A DNA stretch of 64,000 bases from Sporothrix humicola (GCA_021396245.1 WNYE01000014.1:248001-312000), one strand, 5' to 3'. Shown: positions 23,867 through 35,468, counted from the first letter of the stretch. Program-made: numbers and translations. Notes: generated from the letters alone by a model not told the origin.

Positions 23867-26800
23867 ATGGCATCGAAAGCCCGCGATGCCACTCCCGTCA
23901 CCCCCGGTGACGTCGACGCCGACGACCGGCCGGTCAAGGAGAAGCGCCGCGTGAGCACGAGCGGCAGTAAAGACAAGTCAGAGCGCCGTGAGCGGGACCG
24001 CGACCGGGATCGGGACCGTGACAGAGATCGAGACCGAGAAAAAGACCGTGACCGTGACCGAGACCGCGACCGCGACAAAGAACACCGTAACAGCATGCCC
24101 TCGCCTTCGGCCCTCTCGTCGCTATTGTCCCACCGCTCTCACCACAAATCGTCCTCGGGGTCGGCCCTCCGTTCGTCCAAAGCTCGCACCAGCGAGAGCG
24201 ACCTCGTGTACCCAACATCCTCCTCCGCATCCCGCAGCCAACGACGCAAGGATGGCGAACCCAGCAGCAGCGGCAAGACACACCGCCGAACGTCGTCGTC
24301 TGGCCAAAAGACAAGCAGCAGCAGCCGGCGACGGACCAAGGACAAGGAAGGTGGCTCGTCCGAACGCCGCGAAAAGAGATCCTCTACGGCCGCTGGAGGC
24401 GGCACATCCTCCCCCCTCCCCGATGTCGACGAACTCGCCAAACCACGCTCTGCCTCGCTCTCCCTCTCTTCTTCTACCGTCGACCTCGTTCCTGAAATGG
24501 GCCGTAGCCGTGAACGGTTGCCCTACCCGTCTGTCAACAAAGCTTTTAGTCGCGAGTCGGTCATGAGTCGCGAGGACCTGTCTGCACCGTCGCGGGCATC
24601 GGCAGGTTCTGTCAAACGTCGTACGGGCGACCCGTTGACGCCTGATGCGACCGACCTCAGTGCCGGCCCAGGTATCCAACGTTCAAAGTCGTCTAGTGCC
24701 AACGACTCACGGCCGAGCTCACGTGCGGCTGGAAAGGATAGAGCCTCGCCGTCGTACAGCTCCGTACCGTCATCACGCAAGAACAGCCGTACCCGTAACA
24801 GCAGCCGCCACCACGACCGACCGCCCAGCCCTCCGGATACCAACCTCTCGGGCTCCAAGGACGTACGTGAAGCACGAGATGATGCCAAGGACAACCACGC
24901 CAAGGACAAGAAGAAGGACAAGGAAAAGGACGACGACTATGAAGACGACTTGAGCGAGATGAACCCGGACCTCAACTCCAACACGCACAAGAGCCAGACG
25001 AGTAGAGTACGGATAAGGAAGAGCCGCACGCCCTCAACTCTTGGCGGCAGTGTCACAACTGCACAGGACCTGTCAAAGCCGGCAGCCTCCACCAACTCGA
25101 TGGTCTCCAGCCAAGCAACGTACACGATAGGCGATCAAAAGGCAGATGCAAAGGGATCACCCTCCAAACAAGAGGCGAGGCGTCGGCCTCCAGCCGAGGC
25201 CAGTGACGTTGATTTCTCACCAGAATCTGCCCAGGAATCGTCGTCACCGAAGACGCCCAACCTAGAGGCATCTCCCAAATTCTTTTCTACTGGACAGGAA
25301 TGGAAGCAACCACCGCCCCCACCACATCCCCATCCCCATCTTCAATATCCCACTCAACCTTACCATGGCATGACACCGGCTGCTGCCGCCGCCGCTGTGG
25401 CTGCCGAGCGTCTGTATACTCCATCGCCTGCTCCTGGCAGTGTTCACGATTCCGAGATATCTGCAACCACAAGCATAGATGACGATGCTACCACGGCATC
25501 CATGGCATCTGCTGTGCCTCCTGCACCTCCACCACCACCTCCCCTGAACATTGCCGAGGTCCCACGCATCGACTATTTGATGCAGAATGGCGGCCTGCCC
25601 AACCCTATTCCCAAGAACTTCCTGGCTGTCCTACCCCGCCAAAACTTCATGCGTCCTACCAACCCTCCACTACAAGGCGCAGAGACTCTGTTCCAGCCAT
25701 TCTTCCACCTTCTCAATCAATACAACAACGTCCTTTCTGGTCACGGCTCCGTGGCTGTTGCTACAGGGCACCGGACAGTTGCGCGTCGGTTGTTAGACCG
25801 TCTCGAGAATGTCTTTTCTCGCGAGCTGCCAGCCGATGGCTGCTCCTGTGTTGTCTGTGAAACGGGTGAAGAGGTGCACCGTGGCCTTGGCTGGGGTGAA
25901 GTTCTGGAGCGGGTTAGTGGCCGGGTCGACTTGCCGACATGGCCACCGCTCAATATTGCAGCACTAGAAAAGCGTCTCGATGCGGCCGCAGTTGCTGCCG
26001 CAGCTGTTGGTGGCGGATCCGGCGCAGCAGCTGGCCTACCTGTGCGGCCTGCCTCCCCAGTCAAGATCGACCCCGATATTGCCGAGGAATTCCGTGAACA
26101 TTATCTGCGCCAGAACAAGAAGGTCCGTGCCAGTGTCGACCGCTGGATGCGTGACTGTGCCTCTGCACCTGCTTCGGCACCGCAAGAGATCGACGATGAG
26201 ACTCTGGCCTTTGCCATTCTCACCAACCTCGGCCAGGACGACCGGCCACTCTTTAACGCATTGTTGTCAGGTTCGCGTGACCTTGTGCCGACCGTGCGTG
26301 CACCCACACCTATGCGGAAACCTCGCCAAAACTTTATCATTAAGACGGGCCTTGCCATCCAACGCTTGTACCGGCTGGGCACAGCTCCTCGCGACGCTGA
26401 GACAACTTTGTATCTTGTAAAGAACCCGGGCGTGCACGACCTGCTGCACACTATTGCCGACATCCACCCGTCCGAGTGGGAGATTCTCATTTCCGGCCGC
26501 TTTGACGGTTTCCTCTGGTCGGGAGCCGACCAAAACGAGGACGATGTGGCCACGCCCATTGCCGGTGAGCCTTCGGGCTTCTTCCCAACCATGTCTGTCC
26601 CGCCTGTCTCCCGTGGTCCAACCCCAGCTATGCGCGGAGCAACACCGATGTCCCGCGGTCCCACGCCAGCCAGCGGGTTCGGCGGACTGGCCAGCAACCC
26701 CGTGTCTCGCAATGCCACGCCGGCCTCGTTTATCAGCAACTTCTCGGCGGCCACGTCATCGGCGTCGACTAATGCGACACGCCAGGCTGTGTCTACCGAT

Positions 26801-27304
26801 GAAGAAGCGGAGGTGGCTGCCCTTGCCGAGATTGAGCGTGAAATCTACTTGGGCATGGAAGCTCTGGAGGATGCTTTCGAGGTACTCCATCGCCGCGCCG
26901 AAATGGTGCGTACAGCCCTAAGGCAGCGCAGTGCCGGCCTGTCGATGCGTCTGCAGCAGCGCCGTGTTGGTCTGGGCGGTGCCGCCGTACAGATTGACGT
27001 GCTTCCCCAATCAGGCGGTGGCGGCCCATCAGGGGCCGATTTTGAGCGTCCTGCATGGGCAGCTTCCGGCACGCCCGCTCCTGGCGGCGTCCCCATGTCG
27101 ATGCACCCGCACGAGTTCTCCATGGACCCGCACGACCCGATGGCAGGCGGCGCGGCGAGCGAAGCCGACTGGGACGCGGGCGACGATTTCTTTGAGCTCA
27201 AACCCGAAGACTCGGCCAGCAACATTAGCAGCTCGCAGCACCGGCGGCCGAAGCGGCGGAGCGAGCGCCGGACGCCCGCTCCGATCGAAGAGGAGGATGA
27301 ATAG
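23867..27304 (+). CDS. Large conserved fungal protein with Arg-Asp tract (1145 aa)
   Basis: This single-exon gene starts at an ATG in context CTCCCATGGC. I do not recognise the function. The N-terminal half is disordered and Ser/Arg/Lys-rich. Residues about 39-74 are an almost pure alternation of Arg with Asp or Glu, as in RD/SR-type nuclear RNA-associated proteins. A His-Pro stretch and a poly-Pro stretch follow at about 483-565. A folded region begins near residue 566 (PRIDYLMQNGGLP) and runs to about 895, ending near ISGRFDGFLWSG. It contains a closely spaced Cys trio (CSCVVC) near 658-663 that could bind metal. Residues about 985-1045 are charged and helical, perhaps a coiled coil. The folded region looks conserved rather than random, but its role is unknown to me. 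Confidence 0.82.
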   Translation: MASKARDATPVTPGDVDADDRPVKEKRRVSTSGSKDKSERRERDRDRDRDRDRDRDREKDRDRDRDRDRDKEHRNSMPSPSALSSLLSHRSHHKSSSGSALRSSKARTSESDLVYPTSSSASRSQRRKDGEPSSSGKTHRRTSSSGQKTSSSSRRRTKDKEGGSSERREKRSSTAAGGGTSSPLPDVDELAKPRSASLSLSSSTVDLVPEMGRSRERLPYPSVNKAFSRESVMSREDLSAPSRASAGSVKRRTGDPLTPDATDLSAGPGIQRSKSSSANDSRPSSRAAGKDRASPSYSSVPSSRKNSRTRNSSRHHDRPPSPPDTNLSGSKDVREARDDAKDNHAKDKKKDKEKDDDYEDDLSEMNPDLNSNTHKSQTSRVRIRKSRTPSTLGGSVTTAQDLSKPAASTNSMVSSQATYTIGDQKADAKGSPSKQEARRRPPAEASDVDFSPESAQESSSPKTPNLEASPKFFSTGQEWKQPPPPPHPHPHLQYPTQPYHGMTPAAAAAAVAAERLYTPSPAPGSVHDSEISATTSIDDDATTASMASAVPPAPPPPPPLNIAEVPRIDYLMQNGGLPNPIPKNFLAVLPRQNFMRPTNPPLQGAETLFQPFFHLLNQYNNVLSGHGSVAVATGHRTVARRLLDRLENVFSRELPADGCSCVVCETGEEVHRGLGWGEVLERVSGRVDLPTWPPLNIAALEKRLDAAAVAAAAVGGGSGAAAGLPVRPASPVKIDPDIAEEFREHYLRQNKKVRASVDRWMRDCASAPASAPQEIDDETLAFAILTNLGQDDRPLFNALLSGSRDLVPTVRAPTPMRKPRQNFIIKTGLAIQRLYRLGTAPRDAETTLYLVKNPGVHDLLHTIADIHPSEWEILISGRFDGFLWSGADQNEDDVATPIAGEPSGFFPTMSVPPVSRGPTPAMRGATPMSRGPTPASGFGGLASNPVSRNATPASFISNFSAATSSASTNATRQAVSTDEEAEVAALAEIEREIYLGMEALEDAFEVLHRRAEMVRTALRQRSAGLSMRLQQRRVGLGGAAVQIDVLPQSGGGGPSGADFERPAWAASGTPAPGGVPMSMHPHEFSMDPHDPMAGGAASEADWDAGDDFFELKPEDSASNISSSQHRRPKRRSERRTPAPIEEEDE

Positions 27305-28650
27305 AGGCGACTTGCGATTTGGTTTCTGATTTATATGCACTTTACGGCCAAATGGTCATTCGCATCACGGCGGAGTTTGTTTTATGATCTTTTTTCCGAG
27401 TTCAATTTCCTGAAGCTCTGATCTTCATGTTGATTTCTTCTTTTCTTTTTCGTCCCTACTTTTCATATTCCCCAGATACAGCCAATGAACTATTTGCAAT
27501 TCAACAGAGCACAAATTGCCAGTTTCCAGTAAACGCACTTCAATCATGTCATGCCTCCGCCACTATGCATTGAGCCTCTTACACGTAATATCCCGTGCTA
27601 CTATCGTACAGATCGAGTCGATCTCGGTCCCGGAAACAACAAACACCCGCCAATCTCAACTGAGACCGTCTACCACAGTTACTCGGGGGTTTTGTGCCTT
27701 TTTTTGGTCGCCCTAATCCTCCACCGTACAGTCTAGTCTTATGGCTTTGAGTTCCATTTATGGCCTCAAAAAGTCACTGTTCTGTCGAGCGGCAATATAT
27801 ATTAAGTGTCCCCTCCGCGACTGGTATTACCCCAAATAACACTCGAGATCGACTTCAGGCTAAACCATGCGTATTATTAACATCACCGCAGACCGCAGCC
27901 AAGGCTAGGCCTTTTCTTGTACTTTTTTTACATGTCGTCCCCTTTTCGTCGCTCGTACCTGCGCCTCCATGTTTTGTCCTGTTGGACGTGATCCCCTCGG
28001 GAGTGCCGCTGCAAAGTTGGCGAGCAAATCTGCAGGGACCGCTCTCGAGCAGTCTGCCTCCGCCTGCCCAGCATTTATTTATAAGTCTTTTGGTCTTTTG
28101 GCCCAGAAGCCTCCAAGCCTCCAAGAACTCAATCAATCTACAGTCCATTGGCACTGTGCCGTTCGCAAAGGTCTCTCCTGAACAAGACGAAGAAGCCTAC
28201 ATGGGGTAAATAGTGGCTGCTTTTCCACTCTTGTGGTCTTCTTTTGATTTATTTTCAGCCTCGATCACAGCCGCCCGACTAGAATCTCCCTCTATTTTTA
28301 TTTTTATTTTCAAAACCCACGCCCGTTCCTCTAGGCTTCCTCTTTTTCTCTTGTCTGTTGGTCTTGGTGAGGCCGACTTGGCGCCGGGGAACAAGACTCG
28401 TCATAATCACGGCTCTCTCAATACCAATACAATACAAATACAAACACTATATATAACTCCCCGTGCGGTGTCTTGGTACCAGGGGATAAAGTGGTGAAGC
28501 GGTAAAATAAAATTAAAAACGAGAAATAAGACAAGAAATACAAATAGAGCACGCTTCCTCGAGCTAGTCCTAATTACTGACCACGCGTTCAGACTGCACA
28601 CGTCCAACGACACAAACATCGCCACATCGTCACGTCACATCTCCTTGATT
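27305..28650. other. Intergenic region and protease promoter
   Basis: These 1.35 kb contain no supported gene. The stretch holds the 3' flank of the preceding gene and, near 28448, a TATA box listed separately. Confidence 0.6.
28448..28456 (+). promoter_or_regulatory. TATA box of the aspartic protease gene
   Basis: TATATATAA lies about 195 bases before the ATG at 28651. This fits a fungal core promoter with a leader of roughly 100-170 bases. Confidence 0.6.
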
Positions 28651-30374
28651 ATGGCGCCCCGGATATCGAGTGCAGTGGCACTTCTTGCGGCCAGCAGCTC
28701 GCTTGCTACAGCATCTTCAAACAATGGTCCTGTGGCACTATCGTTGACGGCGGAATCCGTCGCAGCCCCGATCGACAGCCTCTCACGACGCAATGCCGAC
28801 ATTCCCCTCGCCAACATTTCCTCCATCACCTATTTGGTGTCGTGTAAGTCAGCCACACTCTTTCTCACAATGTGGTAAACCAGTCACTAACACGACTGTT
28901 AGTGACCATTGGCACGCCCGGCCAAAAGGTGCGGGTGGTGGTGGACACGGGCTCGGACGAGCTGTGGGTCAACCCGACGTGCAATGCCACGTCCTCGTCG
29001 TCCAAAAGCTCATCGCAGGCCACGGACCTCAACCAAAGGGAGTGCCTGGCCAGCGGTCACTACGACCCGCACAGCTCGAGCACGAGCAAGAACATGAACG
29101 CTCACAGCGAGGTGCAGTACATGAAGGGCTCGGTGACGTTTGATTACTACAACGACACGGTCGCGCAGACGGACTCGGGCGTTTCCCTGAAGAGCCTGCA
29201 GTTTGGTGTCGCGCGCTACAGCACGGAAGTCACCGAGGGCGTGCTGGGCCTGGGTTTCAGCGCCAACACGGAGAGCCGGTACACGGGCAAGTACACAACG
29301 TTTGTGGACGCGGTGGCGCAGCAGAATGCGACGGGCGGCACGAACCGCGTGTTCAGTGTTGCGCTAGCGTCGTCGAACCAGGCCAATGCCGGAAGTATGG
29401 TGCTGGGCGGTCTGGACCTGAACAAGTTTACGGGGCCGATGATGAGCGCGCCAATCCTAGCGCCCGTCGGCCTGGACCAGAATCTGCGGTACTGGGTCAA
29501 GCTGGACTCGATCGGCCTGAGTGGAAGCACGGTGAGCGCAGGCAGCGGAAACAACGCCGGCACGCTGACGGGCAACAGCAACTCGACAAAAACGTACTCG
29601 AACTCGGGCCAGAATGTGGTGCTGGACACGGGCTCGACCCTCTCTATTCTGCCGTTTGGCGTCATGGAAGCCCTGGCCAAGGATCTGGGCGCCAGCACCA
29701 CCTCGTCCCAGGGCTACCACGGCCTCAAAGTGTCCCATCTCATCGGCAAGCGCGCCGACGGCATATCCAATCTCGCCCTCTTCCCCGTTCCGTGCTCGTC
29801 AATTGGTCTGGGCACAGACGTCCACAGCAAGGAGAACCAGGCCGGCCTCCAGCGGACCGTTGATTTTTCGTTTAATAACGGCGCCGCCAAGATCCGCGTG
29901 CCTCTCTCCGAGTTTGCCATGGAAGCAATGGGCCTGTGTTTCCTGGGCGCTCTGTCGTCACCACCTTCGTCCTCCTCCTCCTCATCCTCCTCGTCTGGCA
30001 CCGATCCTACTGGCAACACGTTCCTCTTGGGCGCCTCCTTCCTCCGCGCCGCCTACGTCGTCTTTGACCAGTCCGCCAACTCCGTGTTCATGGCCCCCTA
30101 CGCCGAGTGCAACAACGGCTCCGCCAACCTGCAGCCGCTGTCCTCGGCCAAGGCAGGCGCGGCTGCCGGCATGACGGGCGCCTGTTCTGTCGCCGACAGT
30201 CTGTACGGCGGCGGTGCCGGCGGCTATGCGGCAGCGGCAGCGGCGGTCAAGAGCGGGTCGGGCACCAACAGCAACGACAAGAAGAATGCAGGGCTGCGGA
30301 GTGTCGGCAGTGTGTCGCCAGCAGCGATTGTGGCGGCTTTCCTTTCGGTGGTGCTGGCTGTATTTTGCGTATGA
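28651..30374 (+). CDS. Yapsin-like GPI-anchored aspartic protease (554 aa, 2 exons)
   Basis: Exon 1 is 28651-28843 and exon 2 28903-30374. The 59-nt intron (GTAAGT...CACTAAC...TTAG) joins to give SLTIGTPGQKVRVVVDTGSD. The protein is a family A1 pepsin-like protease with both catalytic motifs: DTGS at Asp79 and DTGS at about Asp306. An N-terminal secretory signal (about residues 1-22) and a short propeptide ending near a dibasic SRR precede the enzyme. The C-terminus has a Ser-rich spacer, a small-residue region and a hydrophobic tail without following charges, which suggests GPI anchoring as in fungal yapsins. It probably acts at the plasma membrane or cell wall, processing secreted proteins or wall enzymes. 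A poly-Ser insert near residues 424-436 is a local oddity. Confidence 0.9.
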
Positions 30375-31015
30375 GGTGGGGAGTGTGAATCGATAGCGTT
30401 GAATATGAGTTTTCGCTTGTTTTCCCCTTTCTGTCTACTTTTCCGTCCACTTTCTAATGTTCCAACCTTTCTTCATCTTGCGAGAAATCCGTCTGTTCTT
30501 ATCTTCCTGCTTATTTTGTATTTACCTGTAAAGAATCAAATCATGCCGATTTCAGTCCAACGTCTTACTCGATCTTGACTATCAAAGTTGAACGAACAAA
30601 AACTGAATCTTAATTCTGACAGCATACGTGCACAACTGCCCTTGACATGTCCATGTCTCTCTTCGTGCAAGTCTACATGGATGCGCGCGCCTACTAGCTC
30701 CGTTGTGTTAGTGGGCAGGACCCAACGATCGAAGCCGACCAATAAAAACAGCGAAAATGCACGTCAAGATATTTGGGGGCCTGTGTCCTGCTGCCTTGTG
30801 CTGGCCTCTTTTGTATTTACATGGCCATATCACTGCTTCATTCCCTTCTTTTAAAACACACTTTCTTCGTTACTTTTTCATTCACTACTTGCTTTCTTTC
30901 TATGCTAAAAGAAACAAAAAACAAATACACACCGCAATTCCAAACCCAGATTTCTTGTAACACCATCCCCTTCAAACAGCATTAGGCTCACTTTTCTCTC
31001 TATCGCCACCCCACG
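30375..31015. other. Intergenic region
   Basis: This 640-base AT-rich spacer lies between two plus-strand genes. It is presumed to hold the protease 3' flank and the F-box gene promoter; no other feature is seen. Confidence 0.6.
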
Positions 31016-32512
31016 ATGCATCTACACGACCTCCCTCCAGAGGTTCTGGGTGAGATCCTGGCAGCTTTGCACGACCCAAACGATCTCCGGTCCTTTATAG
31101 CCGCGTCGCCTGACGCCCTGCAAGTCTTCAACCTTTTCCGGGACCGCATCCTTTTGTCAGTCTCGTTGAACGCCATTGAGCCCGAGGCACGGCCAGCCGC
31201 CCTCGCCATTGGCCATGTGCCACGGCTCAAGGATGGGATGGATGGGAAGCCGGTTTACGACTTTCTAGACAGCTACTTCAAAGATGGCACGACACATGCC
31301 GTGCAGTACAGTGTACCGAAAGGCAGCAAGGCTATCGCATCGTTTACCGGCATGGTTTGCCGGATCCTCTACTTTGTCGACAAGTTTTCCAACGACGCGT
31401 GGGCACTCTTGCAATCCGGCGGCAATTACGAATTATCCAGCGGGACAGAAAGCAAGCAAAGATTGATCCCGCCGCTTCTTCTCTCCCGCACTGAGCGGGC
31501 AGCTTTCCAGAAAGCCTTTTTCCTCCTCGAGCTGAACGGGACTGCCTTCCGTAGCCATAGATACCGCTTTACCGAGACCAAACCCGACCTTGGGTGGCGC
31601 AAGCAAACCGATCATTTTTTAAAGCATTTGCAACCGTGGGAGCTGGAAGCGCTGTGGTGCGTCTTTACTTTCTATGCCCAGCTCATCGACCGCAAGATCC
31701 GCCTCGTGGAGGACGATTTTGTTGCATATGTGCTAGCCACGCCAACGTTGCACCGACTCACCATAGCGGAGCGACTGCAAGACTGGGACCTTGAGGGTCG
31801 CTTCAGCAGTCGCACAATTAAACGCGAAAACACTCCACCGCCCGGTGAGACAGACGCTGAGATGGACCAGAGGCGGATTCGGGATTTCAATTGGTGCTTC
31901 TTCTACAAGCTGGACTACGATTTGCACAGCATCAGCTTCTTTTCCAGGGAGTGGCGCGAGGAGGAGGACCAGTATGAAAGGGCTCTCAGCTTGATGGTCA
32001 GCCTGCGCTCGCTGTTTGCCTACCGTCTCGAGCACAGAACCGGCGAAGAGAGGGCAAAGGTAGCCACCGCGGGAGCCCCATTCAGGATATGGGGCTGTTA
32101 TTTTGACGCCCCAGCCCGCATCCTACAAGGTGAATCTTTGCGTGCCGGCGATGGCAGATTCAAAGCCAGTGCTGCTAATACCAAGCACAGCGCTGGATAC
32201 GCTCTTTATCGGCAGTTTGAGCATTCAGACGACCCAGACATTGAGGTTGCAAGCGACAAGCTGCTCAACAGTGCGCTGCGGGAGAGGGCTTACGTGCTTT
32301 GGGACGCAGGGAGGATCCAGCAGCCTGTCGTTATGGATGGCCTATTGAAGGCACACAATATGCCTCGCAAGGAGGCTGATCGTCTGTACAATGACGAGAA
32401 GAGATTTGGCCCCAGCGTGCAAGAGAGACTCGACGATGTAGGGCTCTATCATTGCGATATGGAGGATTTGAAAAAAAGGACTCATAATTTCAAGGCTTAT
32501 GACGACCTTTAA
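31016..32512 (+). CDS. F-box-like protein (498 aa)
   Basis: This is a single-exon gene. The N-terminus (HLHDLPPEVLGEILAALHDP, residues 2-21) followed by LRSFIAASPDALQVF is a typical fungal F-box (LPxEVLxxIL...DLxxF..ASP), spanning about residues 4-45. F-box proteins bind Skp1 and present substrates to SCF ubiquitin ligases. The rest has no leucine-rich or WD repeats that I can see; it is mostly helical with charged residues, as in the many lineage-variable F-box proteins of filamentous ascomycetes whose substrates are unknown. No signal peptide or membrane span is present. The adjacent genes give no clue to the target. Confidence 0.8.
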   Translation: MHLHDLPPEVLGEILAALHDPNDLRSFIAASPDALQVFNLFRDRILLSVSLNAIEPEARPAALAIGHVPRLKDGMDGKPVYDFLDSYFKDGTTHAVQYSVPKGSKAIASFTGMVCRILYFVDKFSNDAWALLQSGGNYELSSGTESKQRLIPPLLLSRTERAAFQKAFFLLELNGTAFRSHRYRFTETKPDLGWRKQTDHFLKHLQPWELEALWCVFTFYAQLIDRKIRLVEDDFVAYVLATPTLHRLTIAERLQDWDLEGRFSSRTIKRENTPPPGETDAEMDQRRIRDFNWCFFYKLDYDLHSISFFSREWREEEDQYERALSLMVSLRSLFAYRLEHRTGEERAKVATAGAPFRIWGCYFDAPARILQGESLRAGDGRFKASAANTKHSAGYALYRQFEHSDDPDIEVASDKLLNSALRERAYVLWDAGRIQQPVVMDGLLKAHNMPRKEADRLYNDEKRFGPSVQERLDDVGLYHCDMEDLKKRTHNFKAYDDL

Positions 32513-33806
32513 GTTGACCTAGGAAAGGTCCTCTTTTCTTTTTGTTTTCTTTATCATTCCATCTTCTTAGTTTAGCCATCTGTCACAAATGATACATATA
32601 CGTGACTGTTGTCCACTCCCCGGCCCCGAATTCCAGTGAATGTGAAAACAATGTTGCTCTTGCCTAGCAAGAATCTTTCTAGTACTGACTACGCTCATGA
32701 TATTTTGGAATTGAAATGTCTTTACGTGATTGATACTAATTCTTTGTATTAAATAAAATTTGTGTATAAAAGAGAAACAAAAAGAAAAAATGAATGGCGG
32801 GAAAAAAAAGAGAGGGGGAAAGGCAAAAAAAAAAAAAAAAAAAAAAAAAAATGTAACTAGAGCAAAATAAGAGAAAGAGAGAGAAGAAGAGAGAAAAAAA
32901 AAGGACGGAATTGTCAAGTAGTGGGTGATCTTGACAGCAGTAGGATCACCAGAAGAGTGTTTCCTAAATAGGAAATAGCAGTGCTGTGGAGCAACTTACA
33001 GGCTGTAGATGTACCCACCCGAGCCACTGAACACCAAGTTGATCATTCCCCAGAAAAAAAGATTGTGAATACAGACCGCCGCTTGCCGGTGCACTTTTTG
33101 GGCCTCTGGGGCGCCTAATATTGTTCTTTGCAACTTTGTATGCCATAGTTTGGATCTGGAAGCATCGCACTCACAAAGTTGAGCGTTGTGTTAACAGGAA
33201 GTGTAATATGCACGTGATTTGTGGTGCCTGCTGCGCCACTAGAATGCGCAACCTTGCCGCCACTGATGCGAACAAATAGCAGTGGTGACCAACCGAGCCA
33301 ACCAGGTTAGTGCATACTGTGACGTGACCCAACAGGGCGCCCTCCGGCTCGGAAGGACAAAGAACGGCAGGAACGACCGACGTTCGCAGGGCCGTAAACA
33401 TTCAATAGTCAGCCGAGCCAACATCCATCAGGTTCTCAAAGGGCAACAGCGATTCGCCGTTCTGCCCATTGCTCTTTCCTTTATTGAACGGGCTATTGCT
33501 GGAATCCGATAGTCGCAAACGTCGTCAGGAGTCCTGCAATACGAGTCTTGGCCAGGCCCAACCCAAATTCCGACATCCCGAAATCAATTGGCAACAACCC
33601 ACACCCACATCCTCATCCACATCGACTCCCCAACTCTTCGACTCCTCCTTCTCCCTTCTCCTTCTTCCATACACCGTCGCACCTTCGACGTCACGAATCG
33701 ATTTACTCCTACGAACTGCTGCCGATAGCATCGTTAACCAGCCCCCTTTCCGTACCGGCAGCGCTTGCATCTCTCATCGTTTTGCCCCACAAATCCACCT
33801 TTCAAG
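32513..33806. other. Intergenic region with long purine tract
   Basis: No gene is supported. The plus strand from about 32.77 to 32.91 kb is almost pure A/G and includes a run of 27 A (listed separately). From about 33.55 kb the strand is C/T/A-rich, as expected for the leader of the SH3 gene. Confidence 0.6.
32825..32851. repeat. Poly(A) run of 27 inside a purine-rich tract
   Basis: An uninterrupted A27 is flanked on both sides by GA-rich DNA (about 32770-32905). No target-site duplication or retroelement coding sequence lies next to it, so it is a simple-sequence tract rather than an obvious retroposon tail. Confidence 0.9.
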
Positions 33807-35029
33807 ATGGGCGACACGCGTCAGAAAGCTATGGACGTCAACCGGTCGCTCCGGTCCATCAAGACGGTACGCCAGGCCGGAGGAGGAGTGCCGCATCAGC
33901 TCGGATACGAAGACAGATGCTAACCGTCGGTTTGTGCTCACAGGAACTCGAGAACTTGCTCGAAAAGGGCGCCATTTCCGAGGACGACTTCAACACCATC
34001 CACGACCTCCTGCCGCAGGAATGGAGCCTGCGTGGCGGGCCGTCGCCTGCGCCGAACAAGCAAAAACAGGCACCAGGCATTGCTGCAGCCGCTGCAGCTC
34101 TCCAGTCCGCACAAGCGACACTGGCTGCCCAGACCCAGTCCCAGACTCAGCCAAAGTCCCAGCCTCAGCCAGGGCAGCAGGGACCGCCCCTGCCCATCCG
34201 CAATGTCTCGGCCTCGGCGTCAGCGTCGGCCGCATCGTCTAATGCACCAACTCCCGCCCCGTCCGAAAGCACCAGCGCCCGCCGCAACGATCCCGCCCCT
34301 GCTTCCGCCCCCGACAACGGTCCAGACAGCGACGGCCGCACGGCCGTCGGCTACGCTACTGCCAAGTACCGCTATGACGCCCCCAGCGACGGCGACCTTG
34401 CCTTTGACCGCGGCGACGCCATCGGCGTCTACAGCAAGGTCAACGAGGACTGGTGGCTCGGCCGCAACGTCCGCTCCGACAAGGTCGGCATCTTCCCGCG
34501 CCAGTACGTCAAGCCCGAGGCCGCGCTGGCCGAGCTCGAGCAGAACAACCAGCTGCCGGGACCCAACGACGCGCCGCCGCCCGTGCCGCCGCCCGTAAAC
34601 AGCAGCAACGACTCGACTCGAAGTGGATCGACGGCGCCGCCATCCTACTATGACCAGTACGGCAACCCGCCACCCCAGCAGCCGCAGTACGCAGGAGACG
34701 CCAAGTACGGACAGCCATATGGACAGCAGCCCTACGGACAGCAAGGTTATGGACAGCAGCCTCCTTATGGCCAGCAAAGCTATGGTCAGCAAGGCTACGG
34801 TCAGCAGGCCTATGGACAACAGCCACCGTACGGACAGCAGCAGCCGTACTATGGCGGCGGTCCCAGCGACCAGCAGCAACAGCAGCAACCCCCGCCGCAA
34901 CAGCAGGACGACGGCAACGGCGGCAAGGTCGGAAGCGCCGGCAAGAAGATCGGCGGCAAGCTGGGCAATGCCTTTGTGACGGGTGTTGGTTTTGCTGCCG
35001 GTGCCGAGCTTGTCGGGGCGATCTTGTAG
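33807..35029 (+). CDS. SH3-domain protein, LSB1/PIN3-like (381 aa, 2 exons)
   Basis: Exon 1 (33807-33866) encodes the first 20 residues. A 77-nt intron (GTACGC...GCTAAC...CACAG) follows, then exon 2 (33944-35029). Residues about 8-45 form a conserved helical segment (NRSLRSIKTELENLLEKG). An SH3 domain lies at about 157-215, with ALYDY-like AKYRYDA, the DWW motif and a GIFPRQYV end. The tail (about 275-325) has roughly seven YGQQ-type repeats, Gln/Tyr/Gly-rich and prion-like. The last 35 residues are Gly/Ala-rich and hydrophobic. This order matches yeast Lsb1/Lsb2(Pin3), which bind the actin nucleator Las17 at endocytic sites and can promote prion formation. The functional transfer rests on architecture. 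Confidence 0.88.
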
Positions 35030-35468
35030 TTTTTCATCATCCCGGCTGTGTTGGTGTTCCTGTTCCACCGTATTGTATAACAGGCGGCGTCTTTCTTTTG
35101 CCTTTCTCTTTGCCAAACTTTTTTTGTCTGTATTCGGACCTTCATTTGGCACACTCTTTTAATTATACCTAGCCTGCATCCATAGAACATACATAGCCGT
35201 CATATTAGATTGATAACTTTCCAGCTCAAAAACTTGGACTCTTTAGTTGGCATCGATGTAAATACAGTGACGCGGCCTCTGTAAGACCGTTGTAAATAGA
35301 CTCTGAAATGGTGCGAGTGTCTGGCCAAATGTTCATAAAATGATGCGGAAGGCACCATGATCGCTCTTTCCATTTCTCGCGTCCTGTAAACAACAAACAT
35401 GTGCCTTTTTGCCCCTATTTTTCTCGCCCCTTAGTCCTGTTCTTTTGGCTTTATTTTCTTCCTTCAAC
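35030..35468. other. Intergenic region
   Basis: This 440-base spacer after the SH3 gene contains nothing recognisable. It is T-rich just before 35469. Confidence 0.55.

Noticed and set aside
32825..32851. Poly(A) as a LINE or retroposon tail
   Set aside because: No element body, reverse-transcriptase sequence or target-site duplication was seen; flanks are also purine-rich simple sequence.
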